From Pseudarthrobacter phenanthrenivorans (GTDB taxonomy: Bacteria; Actinomycetota; Actinomycetes; Actinomycetales; Micrococcaceae), in the NCBI RefSeq assembly GCF_000813845.1, contig NZ_JWTB01000032.1, positions 1 through 64,000 on the forward strand: DNA of 64,000 nucleotides, given 5' to 3'. Each line of letters begins with the position of its first letter. Position 1 is the stretch's first letter. The notes beneath the pieces are model-generated. The model searched no databases and was not told where the DNA came from. It saw nothing but the letters and a program-made list of their open reading frames with translations. Positions 19,459 to 28,204 of the stretch are shown here, piece by piece. A program made the translations under genes and the position numbers.

Positions 19459-20266
19459 CCCACGAGTAAGCATCCATCCTGATTCGTCCGTCCTCATGGC
19501 CGCCATTGCGGCACGCCTGATCACCAAGCTCGTTGATGTCCAGGACAAGTACGGCGAAGCCACCGTGGTGCTCACCGGGGGAACCGTGGGGATCGGTACG
19601 TTGAAGGCCGTAGCGGATTCTCCCGCGGCGCCTGCCGTCAACTGGTCAAAGGTCAACTTCTGGTGGGGCGACGAACGCTTCGTTGGCTCGGATGACCCGG
19701 ACCGGAACACCAAGCAGGCGTATGACGCCTTGCTGTCACATATACCGGTGGATCCGGACCGGGTGCACTCACCGGGTTCCACGGACGAGTTCGGTTCCCC
19801 CGAGGAAGCGGCTGAGGACTACGCCCGCCAACTCCGGGACGCCGCAGCAGCGGAGCACGCCGCTGACATGTCCGACGACAGGCCGGAGGAGCCCTCAACT
19901 CTCCCCCGCCTCGATGTGGTGCTCCTGGGCGTCGGACCCGACGCCCACATCGCCTCGCTGTTCCCGGAGCAGGCCGGGATCCGTGAAAAGGACAAGACCG
20001 TGGTGGGTGTCCGGAACTCCCCCAAGCCGCCCCCGCTGCGGATCTCCCTTACCCTTCCCGCCATCAATACGGCGGCGGAGGTGTGGATGGTTGTGGCCGG
20101 GGAAGATAAGGCCGGCGCGGTGGGACTGGCATTGGCGGGAGCCAATCCCGTGCAGGTGCCTGCCTCCGGCCCCAGGGGAACCTCCCGCACCCTGTGGCTG
20201 ATCGACGAGAACGCGGCCTCACGCGTCCCGCAGCAGCTGGTCCGGAAGGACGCCGCGGGCGCGTAG
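19448..20266 (+). CDS. pgl: 6-phosphogluconolactonase
   Basis: Hydrolyses the lactone made by Zwf. A 272-residue DevB/SOL-type protein with VNFWWGDERFV near residue 75 and LGVGPDAHIASLFP near residue 160. It starts with GTG, with AAGGAG (19431-19436) 11 bases upstream and inside opcA. Last gene of the pentose phosphate operon. Its 3' end overlaps the convergent rbpA gene by 48 bases, so no terminator fits between them. Confidence 0.95.
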   Translation: MSVDPRVSIHPDSSVLMAAIAARLITKLVDVQDKYGEATVVLTGGTVGIGTLKAVADSPAAPAVNWSKVNFWWGDERFVGSDDPDRNTKQAYDALLSHIPVDPDRVHSPGSTDEFGSPEEAAEDYARQLRDAAAAEHAADMSDDRPEEPSTLPRLDVVLLGVGPDAHIASLFPEQAGIREKDKTVVGVRNSPKPPPLRISLTLPAINTAAEVWMVVAGEDKAGAVGLALAGANPVQVPASGPRGTSRTLWLIDENAASRVPQQLVRKDAAGA

Positions 20267-20614
20267 CCTTTCCAGCGCTCCGGCCAGGACGTCTTCGGCG
20301 TCCTGGTCGGAGCGCCGTTCTTTAACGTATTCCAAGTGCGTCTTGTAACCCTCGTCAAACAGGTCCTCAGGTGCCGCGGCCTGGCCGTCCCGGGTAGCCG
20401 GCGCTCCGCAGCGCCTGCAGTCCCACGTCCGGGGGATCTGGTCTTCGGGCATTTTCAGGAACACAGGCTGGGTCTCATGCCCGCTCGCGCACCAATAGGA
20501 CACCCGGATACGGGGCGGGGGCTGGGAGGTCGAGTCGTTCGGATGCAGGCTCGATCCGGAACCCGCCACCACTCCGGCGCGGGTTCCCCGGAAACCTGAT
20601 GCTGGATGGACCAT
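20219..20614 (-). CDS. rbpA: RNA polymerase-binding protein RbpA
   Basis: Actinobacterial transcription factor that binds RNA polymerase and the principal sigma factor and stabilises the open complex. The 131 residues show an N-terminal tail (FRGTRAG), the zinc-binding core with C-A-S-G-H and C-R-R-C near residues 43 and 68, and the sigma-interaction helix (EDVLAGALERLRARG). AGGGAG lies 6 bases before the ATG. The last 48 bases are antisense to the end of pgl. It is separated from secG by a U-tract terminator, so it has its own promoter. Confidence 0.95.
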   Translation of the reverse strand: MVHPASGFRGTRAGVVAGSGSSLHPNDSTSQPPPRIRVSYWCASGHETQPVFLKMPEDQIPRTWDCRRCGAPATRDGQAAAPEDLFDEGYKTHLEYVKERRSDQDAEDVLAGALERLRARGVLPDQLLRDA

Positions 20615-20643
20615 AACAACTCCCTGACGTTAGGCGCCGTTAA

Positions 20644-20683
20644 ACAAAAAACTGTGGCTGCCGGAAACCGACAGCCACAGTTT
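20644..20683 (-). terminator. Intrinsic terminator after secG
   Basis: Perfect 12-bp stem AAACTGTGGCTG/CAGCCACAGTTT (arms 20649-20660 and 20672-20683), followed on the minus strand by a run of five to six T. It ends the gap-pgk-tpiA-secG transcript and insulates rbpA. Confidence 0.9.
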
Positions 20684-20739
20684 AAAGGGCAGGTCCAAGG
20701 GCCGGGAGGGCCGAAAGTACCTTGTGCCAGGCCCTGGGG

Positions 20740-20997
20740 TCAGGAATCCCCGCCGCCGCTGAACCGCATGATCAGGCCGAGGGCGATGATCACCACGCCC
20801 CAGGTGACACCCAGGATGATGGTGAAGCGGTTGAGGTTGCGTTCGGCCACACCGGAAGAGCTCAGGCCCGAGCTCATGCCGCCGCCGAACATGTCGGACA
20901 ACCCACCGCCGCGGCCTTTGTGCAGGAGGATCAGGAGCGTCAGCAGGAGGCTCGTGATGCCCAGGAGGATCTGCAGGATGACATGAAGAACGTCCAC
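20740..20997 (-). CDS. secG: Preprotein translocase subunit SecG
   Basis: Small subunit of the SecYEG channel. The 85 residues show two membrane segments (about 4-24 and 58-78) and a glycine-rich cytosolic loop (GRGGGLSDMFGGG), which is the family pattern. It starts with GTG. It follows tpiA by 48 bases, the same gap-pgk-tpi-secG order seen in mycobacteria. Confidence 0.93.
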   Translation of the reverse strand: MDVLHVILQILLGITSLLLTLLILLHKGRGGGLSDMFGGGMSSGLSSSGVAERNLNRFTIILGVTWGVVIIALGLIMRFSGGGDS

Positions 20998-21045
20998 GAC
21001 GGCCTTTCGGGAGTTGGGATTGCGGGAGTATGTGCTGGTGTGGGA

Positions 21046-21861
<816 letters not shown>

Positions 21862-21970
21862 GTAATCTCCAAAAAAGTTTTTTATATGTGTTCGGCCGGC
21901 AGGCTGCCGCGGGCAACCTGCCGGCCGGAGGACTGCATGGTCCGGTTACTGCGGGACAGTAGCGGGAGTG

Positions 21971-23197
21971 CTACCGGTCCAGGACGCTGAGGCCCGGAAG
22001 TTCCTTGCCTTCGAGGTACTCCAGGCTGGCACCGCCACCGGTCGAAATGTGGCCGAACTGGTCATCGGTGAACCCCAGGGTGCGCACGGCCGCAGCAGAA
22101 TCGCCACCGCCTACCACGGTGAAACCGTCGGTGGCGGTGAGGGCCTGGGCGATGGCCCGGGTGCCTGCCGAGAATGCCTCGAATTCGAAGACACCCATGG
22201 GGCCGTTCCAGAAAACCGTCCGGGCCGTCTTGATCCGTTCGGCAAAAGCGGCCGAGGTGTCGGGTCCGATGTCGAGGCCGATGCCCTGGGCGCCAAAGCT
22301 GCTGCCCTCGATGGCGTCGGCCGCCACGGTTTCGTGCCTGGCGTCTGCGGCGAACTTCTCTGCGACGACGACGTCCGTGGGAACCACGAATTCCGTGCCG
22401 GCGTCCGCTGCCCGCTTCAGGTAGTCCTGGACCACGGGGATCTGGTCTTCCTCAAGCAGGCTTGAGGCGACCTTGTGGCCCTGCGCTGCCAGGAAGGTGA
22501 AGAGCATCCCGCCGCCCACCAGGATGGTGTCGGCCTTGCCGAGCAGGTTGTCGATGACGGCCAGCTTGTCCGAGACCTTCGAACCGCCAAGCACCACGAC
22601 GTACGGGCGCTGGGTGTCGCTGGTCAGCTTCTTGAGGACTTCCACCTCGGTGTGCACCAGGTCGCCCTGGTACGACGGAAGCCGGGTGGCGACGTCGTAG
22701 ACGCTGGCGTGCTTGCGGTGCACGGCGCCGAAGGCGTCGTCCACGAAGGCACCGTTGGTGCCGGTAAGGGCGACCAGTTCGTCGGCGAAGGCGCCGCGCT
22801 CGGCGTCGTCCTTGCTGGTCTCGCGGGCGTCGAAGCGGACGTTCTCCAGGACCAGCGCTTCACCGTCCTGCAAGGCCGCAGCCGCTGCCTTGGCAGCGTC
22901 ACCGACGGTATCGGCTGCCAGGGTGACCTTGAAGCCCGCCAGTTCGGCAAGGCGGTCCACCGCGGGACGCAGGGAGTACTTTTCATCAGGGGCGCCCTTG
23001 GGGCGTCCAAGGTGGGCTGTTACCAGCACGCGGGCACCGGCGTCCGTGAGCTTTGCCAGCACTGGAAGCGAGGCCTTGATGCGGCCGTCGTCAGTCACTG
23101 TAGAGCCGTCGAGCGGCACATTCAGGTCACTTCGAACCAGAATGTACCGCCCGCGGACACCTTCAGCGATCAGTTCGTTGAGGGTGTGTGATGTCAT
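21971..23197 (-). CDS. pgk: Phosphoglycerate kinase
   Basis: Makes ATP from 1,3-bisphosphoglycerate. The 408-residue protein has RSDLNVPLDG near residue 21 and the C-terminal nucleotide loop VGGGDSAAAV. The open frame runs 37 codons further upstream, across the gap stop codon. The ATG at 23197 (MTSHTLNELI) fits homologues and leaves 10 bases after gap. Confidence 0.97.
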   Translation of the reverse strand: MTSHTLNELIAEGVRGRYILVRSDLNVPLDGSTVTDDGRIKASLPVLAKLTDAGARVLVTAHLGRPKGAPDEKYSLRPAVDRLAELAGFKVTLAADTVGDAAKAAAAALQDGEALVLENVRFDARETSKDDAERGAFADELVALTGTNGAFVDDAFGAVHRKHASVYDVATRLPSYQGDLVHTEVEVLKKLTSDTQRPYVVVLGGSKVSDKLAVIDNLLGKADTILVGGGMLFTFLAAQGHKVASSLLEEDQIPVVQDYLKRAADAGTEFVVPTDVVVAEKFAADARHETVAADAIEGSSFGAQGIGLDIGPDTSAAFAERIKTARTVFWNGPMGVFEFEAFSAGTRAIAQALTATDGFTVVGGGDSAAAVRTLGFTDDQFGHISTGGGASLEYLEGKELPGLSVLDR

Positions 23198-23207
23198 GTG
23201 TCTAACC

Positions 23208-24218
23208 CTAGCCCAGCTTGGATGCGACAAGCTCCGTAAGGTCCACGAGGCGGTTGGAGTAGCCCCATTCGTTGTCATACCAGGAAACAACCTTGACCTG
23301 GTTGCCAATGACCTTGGTCAGGCCGGCGTCGAAGATGGAGGACGCGGGGTCTCCGACGATGTCGGAGGAGACGATCGGCTCTTCCGTGTAGGTCAGGAAG
23401 CCCTGGAGCTCGTCAGACTCGGAGGCACGCTTGAGGGCTGCGTTGACTTCCTCGACGGTGGTCTCGCGGGAGACGGTGACGGTCAGGTCGGTGGCGGAGC
23501 CGGTGGGCACGGGGACGCGGATGGCGTAGCCGTCAAGCTTGCCCTTGAGCTCCGGCAGGACCAGGCCGATGGCCTTGGCGGCACCGGTGGAGGTGGGCAC
23601 CATGTTGATGGCGGCGGCGCGGGCACGGCGCAGGTCCTTGTGCGGGCCGTCCTGCAGGTTCTGGTCGGCGGTGTAGGCATGGACGGTGGTCATGAGGCCA
23701 CGCTCGATGCCGAATTCGTCGTTGACGACCTTGGCCAGCGGGCCGAGGCAGTTGGTGGTGCAGGATGCGTTGGAAATGATGTTGTGCTTGTCGTTGTCGT
23801 AGAGGTTGTGGTTCACACCCATCACGATGGTGATGTCCTCATCCGACGCGGGAGCGGAAATCAGGACCTTCTTGGCGCCGGCTGCGATGTGCTTCTGCGC
23901 GTCGGCTGCCTTGGTGAAGAAACCGGTGGATTCGATGACGATGTCCACGCCCAGTTCGCCCCAGGGCAGGTTGGCGGGATCGCGTTCCGCCAGGACCTTG
24001 ACCACATTGCCGTTGACGACGATGTTGCCGTCCTTGACCTCGATGGTTTCCTTCAGCCGCCCGCCGACGGAGTCGTACTTGAACAGGTGCGCCAGGGCTT
24101 CGGGGCTGGTGAGGTCGTTGACTGCAACGATCTCAAGGTCCGCGCCTTGGGCAAGTGCTGCGCGGAAGTAGTTGCGGCCAATGCGGCCGAAGCCGTTGAT
24201 ACCAATACGGGTCGTCAC
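23208..24218 (-). CDS. gap: Glyceraldehyde-3-phosphate dehydrogenase
   Basis: NAD-dependent glycolytic dehydrogenase, 336 residues. Motifs: INGFGRIGRN at the N-terminus and the active-site SNASCTTNCLGP near residue 152. The frame extends 25 codons upstream, but GTG at 24218 is preceded by a strong AAGGAGA site and gives the standard start (MTTRIGINGFG). First gene of the gap-pgk-tpiA-secG operon. A 6-bp hairpin (24342-24358) lies upstream in its leader or promoter region. Confidence 0.97.
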   Translation of the reverse strand: MTTRIGINGFGRIGRNYFRAALAQGADLEIVAVNDLTSPEALAHLFKYDSVGGRLKETIEVKDGNIVVNGNVVKVLAERDPANLPWGELGVDIVIESTGFFTKAADAQKHIAAGAKKVLISAPASDEDITIVMGVNHNLYDNDKHNIISNASCTTNCLGPLAKVVNDEFGIERGLMTTVHAYTADQNLQDGPHKDLRRARAAAINMVPTSTGAAKAIGLVLPELKGKLDGYAIRVPVPTGSATDLTVTVSRETTVEEVNAALKRASESDELQGFLTYTEEPIVSSDIVGDPASSIFDAGLTKVIGNQVKVVSWYDNEWGYSNRLVDLTELVASKLG

Positions 24219-24382
24219 TTTTACAGTCTCCTTGGTGCTTTGAGAAGCACTACTAGTTGAGCGGGCGTTCAAGCCAACTAACAGATCCCGCACGCCATTG
24301 GGCAGAGATGATTAACACGGAGGGCGACCAGCCTCATTGCTGAAGGCTAACCGCCTTCCGTGACCTATCTTACGTTTAACTG

Positions 24383-24412
24383 GGTCCGCCCCCGCAAGTG
24401 CGGGGGCGGACC
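24383..24412. terminator. Hairpin terminator between sodA and gap
   Basis: A perfect 13-bp stem GGTCCGCCCCCGC/GCGGGGGCGGACC with a 4-base loop, 66 bases after the sodA stop on the minus strand. It separates sodA from gap. No U-tract. Confidence 0.85.
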
Positions 24413-24477
24413 GTCCACATCCCGGCCGGTTTAAGTCCGAATGTGAAGTTTGTTACAGCGGGGTATAACCCCGGTCA

Positions 24478-25104
24478 CTACGGGAGGGTGATGAGGCCCG
24501 TGGCGTTGGCGCGTGCTGCCTCGAAGCGCTGGGCGACGTCCGCCCAGTTGACGATGTTCCAGAACGCCTTGACGTAGTCGGCCTTCACGTTGACGTAGTC
24601 CAGGTAGAAGGCGTGCTCCCACATGTCCAGCATCAGCAGCGGGGTGGTGCCCAGTGCCGTGTTGCCCTGCTGGTCGTAGAGCTGCTCGATAACCAGGTTG
24701 CCGCCGATGGGTTCGTACGCCAGGAAACCCCAGCCGGAGCCCTGCAGGCCAAGTGCCGCGGCGGAGAACTGGGCGCGGAACGCATCGAAGGAGCCGAAGG
24801 CGTCGTCGATTGCGGCTGCCAGCTCACCTTCGGGCTTGTCGCCGCCGTCCGGGGAGAGGTTCTTCCAGAACACGGAGTGGTTGATGTGGCCGCCGGTGTG
24901 GAACGCGAGGTCCTTCGACAGGCGGTTGATGTTGGCGAAGTCGCCCTTTTCGCGGGCCTCGGCCAGCTGTGCCAGGGCGTTGTTGGCACCTGCCACGTAG
25001 GCGGCGTGGTGCTTGCTGTGGTGCAGCTCCATGATCCGCGCAGAAATGTGCGGTTCGAGGGCGGCGTAGTCGTAGCTGAGTTCCGGCAAAACGTACTCGG
25101 TCAC
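24478..25104 (-). CDS. sodA: Superoxide dismutase (Fe/Mn)
   Basis: Converts superoxide to hydrogen peroxide and oxygen. The 208 residues carry all metal ligands: H in HISARIMELHHSKHH (about 27), H in LAFHTGGHINHS (about 76), and D and H in LDMWEHAFY (about 163-167). The GTG at 25104 has GGAGGA 5 bases upstream and gives the normal N-terminus (TEYVLPELSYDY); the frame is open 19 codons further. No signal peptide, so cytosolic. A 6+2+6 palindrome (25123-25136) lies just upstream. It stands alone between two hairpins. Confidence 0.97.
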   Translation of the reverse strand: MTEYVLPELSYDYAALEPHISARIMELHHSKHHAAYVAGANNALAQLAEAREKGDFANINRLSKDLAFHTGGHINHSVFWKNLSPDGGDKPEGELAAAIDDAFGSFDAFRAQFSAAALGLQGSGWGFLAYEPIGGNLVIEQLYDQQGNTALGTTPLLMLDMWEHAFYLDYVNVKADYVKAFWNIVNWADVAQRFEAARANATGLITLP

Positions 25105-25122
25105 AAAATCCTCCAATATCGT

Positions 25123-25136
25123 GGACCCCAGGGTCC
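25123..25136 (-). promoter_or_regulatory. Palindrome in the sodA leader
   Basis: GGACCC-CA-GGGTCC, 19 bases upstream of the sodA GTG. It could be an operator or a small leader hairpin; no known site is matched. Confidence 0.35.
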
Positions 25137-25150
25137 GGTTGGTACCTCTC

Positions 25151-25191
25151 GGATTGTGCATCCGGGCAGCGGGTGCCCGGAATCCTTTTTT
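25151..25191. terminator. Hairpin with U-tract on the plus strand, between whiA and sodA
   Basis: Stem CCGGGCA/TGCCCGG (25162-25168, 25174-25180) extended by GGATT/AATCC and followed by six T on the plus strand. The flanking genes are both on the minus strand, where the hairpin could still end the whiA transcript without a U-tract. In the plus direction it is a textbook terminator with no annotated gene to end. Confidence 0.7.
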
Positions 25192-25206
25192 GATTCTATG
25201 GGGCGC

Positions 25207-26187
25207 TTACTCGTCCAGCATTTCCGGCGTCACATTGGCGTCCGTGCCGGGAATCCCCAGGTCAAGGGCGCGCTTGTCGGCCATGGCGAGCAGGCGGCGG
25301 ATGCGGCCGGCAATGGCGTCCTTGGTCATGACGGGGTCGGCGAGCCGGCCCAGTTCATCCAGGCTTGCCTGTTTGTGGGCCACGCGGAGTTCGCCCGCAT
25401 ACTTCAGGTGGTCCGGAACGTCGTCGCCCAGGATTTCCAGGGCCCGCTCCACCCGCGCACCGGCGGCAACGGCTGCCTGCGCAGAGCGGCGCAGGTTGGC
25501 GTCGTCGAAGTTGGCGAGCCGGTTGGCCGTGGCCCTGACCTCCTTGCGCATGCGGCGCTCCTCCCACACCATCAGGGCGTCGTGGGCGCCCATCCGGGTC
25601 AGCAGCGCAGCGATGGTGTCCCCGTCGCGGATGACCACCCGGTCCACTCCCCTGACTTCCCGTGCCTTGGCCTGGATGTCCAGGCGGCGGGCGGCGCCCA
25701 CCAGGGCCAGGGCGGACTCAGGGCCGGGGCAGGTGACCTCCAGCGACGACGAGCGGCCGGGTTCCGTCAGCGAACCGTGGGCCAGGAACGCGCCGCGCCA
25801 GACAGCCTCGGCGTCTGCCGCCGAGCCATTGACGACGGCGGACGGCAGCCCGCGCACGGGGCGGCCCCGGCCATCGAGCAGGCCGGTCTGCCGCGCCAGC
25901 GCCTCACCGTCGCGGACCACCCGGACCACGTAGCGGCTGGCGCGGCGCAGTCCGCCGGCGGACACGACGATGATTTCGCTTTGGTGTCCGTACACCTCGG
26001 CGATGGCGGCCCGGAGCCGGCGGGCAGTGGACGCCAGGTCCACTTCCGCCTCGATGACGATCCGGCCCGAGATGATGTGCAGTCCGCCGGCGAACCGGAG
26101 CATGGCGGAAACTTCTGCCTTGCGCACTGATGACTTCTTGATGTCCAGACGGGACAGTTCTTCCTTGACCGATGCTGTCAGTGCCAT
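25207..26187 (-). CDS. whiA: Sporulation/division regulator WhiA
   Basis: A 326-residue WhiA: an N-terminal LAGLIDADG-derived domain and a C-terminal helix-turn-helix (about residues 270-315, ASLDELGRLADPVMTKDAIAGRIRRLL). It regulates development in Streptomyces and is conserved in non-sporulating Gram-positives, where it is linked to cell division. Last gene of uvrC-rapZ-yvcK-whiA, 9 bases after yvcK. Its length is normal. Confidence 0.96.
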   Translation of the reverse strand: MALTASVKEELSRLDIKKSSVRKAEVSAMLRFAGGLHIISGRIVIEAEVDLASTARRLRAAIAEVYGHQSEIIVVSAGGLRRASRYVVRVVRDGEALARQTGLLDGRGRPVRGLPSAVVNGSAADAEAVWRGAFLAHGSLTEPGRSSSLEVTCPGPESALALVGAARRLDIQAKAREVRGVDRVVIRDGDTIAALLTRMGAHDALMVWEERRMRKEVRATANRLANFDDANLRRSAQAAVAAGARVERALEILGDDVPDHLKYAGELRVAHKQASLDELGRLADPVMTKDAIAGRIRRLLAMADKRALDLGIPGTDANVTPEMLDE

Positions 26188-26196
26188 GGCACCTTC

Positions 26197-27213
26197 CTAA
26201 CTGTTCCCAAAAATGTCCTGGTACGCCGTGGCCAGCCGGAGCGGCTCGTGGACGGGGCGGCGTCCCGACGCCCCTACTTTACCCAAGACCACCTCGGCGC
26301 CGATCATGCCGGCCGCCTTCTCGAACTCCTGCCGGTCCGGTACGGACGCCGGGTCCGCGAGGACGACGTCGACGCTGAACTCGGGGGCGTACCGGCGCAG
26401 GACGCGCAGATGGTCCGCCGCCGTCATGCCGGAGGTCTCCTTCGTGTCTGTGGCGAGGTTCATGGTCAGGCACCGCTTGGCCGGCGTGCTGCACAGGGCC
26501 TGCCGCATTTCGGGCAGCAGCAGGTGCGGCAGGACAGACGTGTACCAGGAGCCCGGGCCCAGGACCACCCAGTCCGCAAGCTCGATGGCGGTCAGGGCAT
26601 CCGTGCAGGCCGGTGCCGCTTTGGGCAGCAGCCGGACTTCCTCCAGTGAACCGGCCACGGCGCAGCGTGCCTGGCCCCGGATGGTCTGCAGCGCGGTTCC
26701 TCCGTCAGGGGCGCTCACCCGGACGTCGCCTTCGATGGTCAGCGGAACCGTGGACATGGGCAGGACCTGGCCGCGGGCACCTAGCAGGGCGCCGGCCCAT
26801 TTGAGCCCGGCCACGGTGTCCCCGAGCAGTTCCCAGAGCGTGATGATCAGTAGGTTGCCCATGGCGTGCTCATCCAGCGAACCGCCAGGGCCTTTGCCGG
26901 GGCGGAACCGGTGCTGCATGACGTCACGCCAGGTCCGGCCCCAATCGGTGTCGTCACAGAGCGCGGAGAGCGCCATGCGCAGGTCTCCGGGCGGAAGGAC
27001 GCCGTACTCCTCGCGCAGACGCCCGGACGAGCCGCCGTCGTCCGCCACCGTCACCACCGCGGTGAGTTCGGAGGTGAGCAGGCGCAAGGCAGAGAGCGAG
27101 GCCGCCAGGCCGTGGCCGCCGCCCAATGCCACCACATTGGGACCCTTGTCCTGCTGTCCCGGGCCTTTGCCGGCCGGCGGCACCAGGGGCAGGGCTCCGG
27201 TGAAAAGCGCCAT
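26197..27213 (-). CDS. yvcK: Gluconeogenesis factor YvcK/CofD-like
   Basis: A 338-residue YvcK family protein that binds UDP-sugars and affects central carbon flow and cell wall synthesis in Bacillus and mycobacteria. The nucleotide-binding start is VVALGGGHGLAASLSAL, followed by VVTVADDGGSSGRLR and later LGPGSWYTSVLPHLL. The ATG shares a base with the rapZ stop (TAATG), so they are coupled. It has an extra 25 residues before the core. Confidence 0.95.
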   Translation of the reverse strand: MALFTGALPLVPPAGKGPGQQDKGPNVVALGGGHGLAASLSALRLLTSELTAVVTVADDGGSSGRLREEYGVLPPGDLRMALSALCDDTDWGRTWRDVMQHRFRPGKGPGGSLDEHAMGNLLIITLWELLGDTVAGLKWAGALLGARGQVLPMSTVPLTIEGDVRVSAPDGGTALQTIRGQARCAVAGSLEEVRLLPKAAPACTDALTAIELADWVVLGPGSWYTSVLPHLLLPEMRQALCSTPAKRCLTMNLATDTKETSGMTAADHLRVLRRYAPEFSVDVVLADPASVPDRQEFEKAAGMIGAEVVLGKVGASGRRPVHEPLRLATAYQDIFGNS

Positions 27214-28136
27214 TACTCGCGGCCCAGATCCCGGTGCGCGGTGGTCACCGTGACCCGCGGGTACTGCGCGAGTTTCTTGGAGAGTTCGACGGCGACCGCG
27301 ACGGAGCGGTGCTTGCCGCCGGTGCAGCCCACCGCGATGGTGGCGTAGTGCTTGTTCTCCCTGCGGTACCCCTCCAGGACGGGTTCCAGCGCCAGGACGT
27401 AGCGGTCCACGAAGTTCTTGACGCCCTCCGCCTCCAGCACGTAGTCGCTGACATCCTTGTCCAGGCCGGTCAGCGGGCGCAGCTGGGGCACCCAGTGCGG
27501 GTTGGGGATGAACCGGACGTCCGCCACGTAGTTGGCATCGACGGGCAGGCCGTACTTGAAGCCGAAGCTCATCACGTTCAGGCGCAGTGCCACCGGGCCG
27601 GTTTCGCTGAACAGTTCAGTGATGGCGGTGGCCAGGCCGTGGACGTTGTAGTTGGAGGTGTCCAGGACGACGTCGGAGCTGTCGCGCAGTTCCTGCAGCA
27701 GCTCGCGTTCCGCGGCGATGCCGTCGAGGATGCGTCCGCCGCCCTGCAGGGGGTGCGGACGGCGTCCCTGCTCGAAGCGCCGGACCAGGACGTTGTCGCT
27801 GGCATCCAGGAACAGGACGCGGAAGGTGACGCCGCTCGCCGCCAGTGCGCCCAGCGCCGCACGGATGTCGGCGAAGAGGCCCTTGCTGCGGACGTCGATC
27901 ACCACTGCCAGCCGGGGAATGGACTGCGGGGCATGCGATACCAGTTCCGCCAGCGTGCCCAGCATCTGGGGCGGGAGGTTCTCCACGACGTACCAGCCGT
28001 GGTCCTCCAACGCGTCGGCGGCAGTGCTCCGGCCGGCGCCGGACATTCCGGTGACCACCAGCAGCTCCGCTTCGAGCGGCTTGACGGGCTCCAGCCCGTC
28101 GTGCCCCGCTCCGGATTCCGCCGTCGTGTCTGCCAT
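27213..28136 (-). CDS. rapZ: RapZ-family nucleotide-binding protein
   Basis: A 307-residue RapZ/YvcJ family P-loop protein, known in enterics as an RNase E adapter for small RNA decay. Here the P-loop reads GMSGAGRST (about residue 30): the usual lysine is arginine, a change I recall from other actinobacterial members. The C-terminal domain has the family motif AVGCTGGKHRSVAVA. The ATG at 28136 was chosen over the longer frame for family length and a GGCAGG site. Role in actinobacteria not established. Confidence 0.92.
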   Translation of the reverse strand: MADTTAESGAGHDGLEPVKPLEAELLVVTGMSGAGRSTAADALEDHGWYVVENLPPQMLGTLAELVSHAPQSIPRLAVVIDVRSKGLFADIRAALGALAASGVTFRVLFLDASDNVLVRRFEQGRRPHPLQGGGRILDGIAAERELLQELRDSSDVVLDTSNYNVHGLATAITELFSETGPVALRLNVMSFGFKYGLPVDANYVADVRFIPNPHWVPQLRPLTGLDKDVSDYVLEAEGVKNFVDRYVLALEPVLEGYRRENKHYATIAVGCTGGKHRSVAVAVELSKKLAQYPRVTVTTAHRDLGRE

Positions 28137-28204
28137 GAAGCCTGCCCCGTTTCCTTGTTGTCCGCAGGGCAACCGCAGTGGCGCCGCCCCGTCCTTTACC
28201 CTAG

